Shown here: positions 62,870-64,000 of the stretch, piece after piece
How positions within the stretch are numbered: position 1 is the first letter of the stretch
Layout of the letters: every line of letters starts with the position of its first letter
NCBI GenBank assembly: GCA_947311845.1
Contig: CAMZMU010000080.1
Span: forward strand, 22,439,432 to 22,503,431
Length of the DNA stretch: 64,000 bases
Direction: 5' to 3'
DNA from: Poa pratensis
Taxonomy: Eukaryota; Streptophyta; Magnoliopsida; Poales; Poaceae
Notes under the pieces: generated by a model
What the model saw: the letters and a program-made list of their open reading frames with translations, nothing else
Told to the model about the DNA's origin: nothing
Databases searched by the model: none
Program-made: the position numbers and the translations under genes

Positions 62870-63660
62870 GGAGGATGATGAACTTCTCAGAGAAATACGA
62901 AATGACTCAGGGTCTACTTTGCATATTTTGCAATGGGTGGTAAAGCGGTTGAATCCTGTCCCTCCGGTCCAGATCTAACGCACCACACGATGCAGGAGCA
63001 GCGGATCATAACATGGACCGTGTTTTTCGTTTTCATATTTTTTTTGCGAATAAAGAGAGCTTTATTTTTTTAAAATTTCCATATATATTAAACCAACAAA
63101 GAGTATACGATTACATCGATTACAAAAACAATACTAAAAGAGATGTTCAAACCCTTTCTTCTTCCATGACACAATCTTGCACTTTTCTGAAGGCAGCCGT
63201 AGAACAACGTCGAATACACCAAACCACAGACCTGTGAATACCAACGAAGATTCTTCCCTTTTAATTCTGATCCGCAATGCCAAGTCTTTGTGCACGCACG
63301 CAGCCATTAAATTAATCAAGCAACATCGGCAAGAGCACCACCACTGATATTTCAGGGACAAATAACCGAACCACTTTGTCGACGTCGTTGGGAGCCGAGA
63401 GAAGGAATCACCATTGCCGAAGACGTAGTAGCCGGGATAGATAATGCGAGGACAAACCTCCTCGCGACAACCATGAGAAACAATCCAAAATTGATCTGTC
63501 GAAGCAAGATCTGAAGAATCATACCTAGACAAACTTAATCTTCCACCGCCACCATTGACGTCGGGAAGGAGATCTCGCCGACGAACGAAGCGCGGAAGAT
63601 CACTTATTGCAGACGATGCCATCTCCATTGACGAAGAAGATAACAACCAAAACCAAGCTC
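62870..63660 (-). mobile_element. Retroposon-like sequence, minus strand
   Basis: A T-run with GCGAATAAAGAGAGCTTTATT (63041-63070) resembles the inverted poly-A tail of grass LINE-type elements. A 170-codon minus frame (63134-63646) starts MLSSSSMEMASSAISDLPRF and is open but matches no domain I know. Confidence 0.4.
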
Positions 63661-64000
63661 TAACATTAAGGACCTTTGTGTAGCGCCCTGCGCAGGTCCG
63701 AGGTCCCTACCCCTCCTTGTGCCAGCGGCACCTAGAGGAGGTGAGGACCCGTCAATTCTTAGACGAAGGCGACGATGAAGATGCAGATGGCGCCAGCGGC
63801 GACGGCTAGGGTTGAAACCCTAGGCCGCCGCCTCTCTTTCTTTCTTTCTAATAAAGAGAGCTTTATTAATCAACTGACAGGATTACAATCACTTGTTAGT
63901 AAGGGCATCTGGATTATAATTAATCGCCTTGGTTTATTTTAAGCTATTGTAGACTTGTAGTTGAACACAATTGTAGTCGGTGCACACAATTGCAGTTGGA
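63661..64000. other. Intergenic, second poly-T-like tail motif
   Basis: TTTCTTTCTTTCTAATAAAGAGAGCTTTATTAA at about 63838-63872 repeats the AATAAAGAGAGCTTTATT motif at 63052, suggesting a second tail of the same retroposon class. Nothing else recognised. Confidence 0.4.

Overview
The window looks like gene-poor plant nuclear DNA from a grass, most likely a Triticeae species (wheat, barley, rye or Aegilops). Reasons: intron-containing plant genes with grass-type proteins (a CYP734A-class P450, Ran GTPase, proteasome RPT6, a RING-H2/ATL protein, a FAR1-related protein); many Stowaway MITEs with CTCCCTCCGT ends; CACTA elements with CACTAGT termini; and deep nesting of LTR elements, CACTAs, Helitrons and LINEs. 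Species cannot be settled from the sequence alone.

Region 1 (1-20543) is a transposon nest. A large CACTA element supplies the host layer: an AT-rich 146-bp tandem array, a degenerate ORF with a Transposase_24-like part and a Ulp1-like protease part, and a right end at 20543. Its left end is outside the window or lost. Into it went a minus-strand LTR element (LTR end at 6308), itself split by a plus-strand Gypsy-type element (1-5096). A 7.3-kb Helitron (6711-14021) with textbook ends cuts the AT-rich array exactly, carries intron-containing host-gene pieces, and was invaded by a small CACTA (11040-12467) made largely of palindromes. A 1.85-kb sequence sits inside a (TA)n microsatellite at 18297-20141.

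Region 2 (20544-31750) is mostly decayed intergenic DNA with two minus-strand LINE 3' ends of one family, a second Helitron 3' end of the same family as the first (24379), a plus-strand LINE-like tail (28258) and a hAT transposase fragment (about 30470).

Region 3 (31764-33894) holds an intact five-exon minus-strand CYP734A-type cytochrome P450, expected to inactivate brassinosteroids. Region 4 (34000-47120) is intergenic DNA with retroposon remnants, small duplications, two abutting Stowaway MITEs and a plus-strand LINE fragment with an RNase H domain.

Region 5 (47123-62866) is the gene island, all minus strand: Ran GTPase (intact, 220 aa), RING-H2/ATL (single frameshift), RPT6 (single frameshift at the last codons) and a FAR1-related gene (single frameshift in the DNA-binding domain). 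The genes have unrelated cellular roles: nuclear transport, ubiquitin ligation, proteasome ATPase and transcription. Three of the five protein genes carrying exactly one 1-nt indel each is the oddest coding feature of the window. The last kilobase is retroposon-like sequence.
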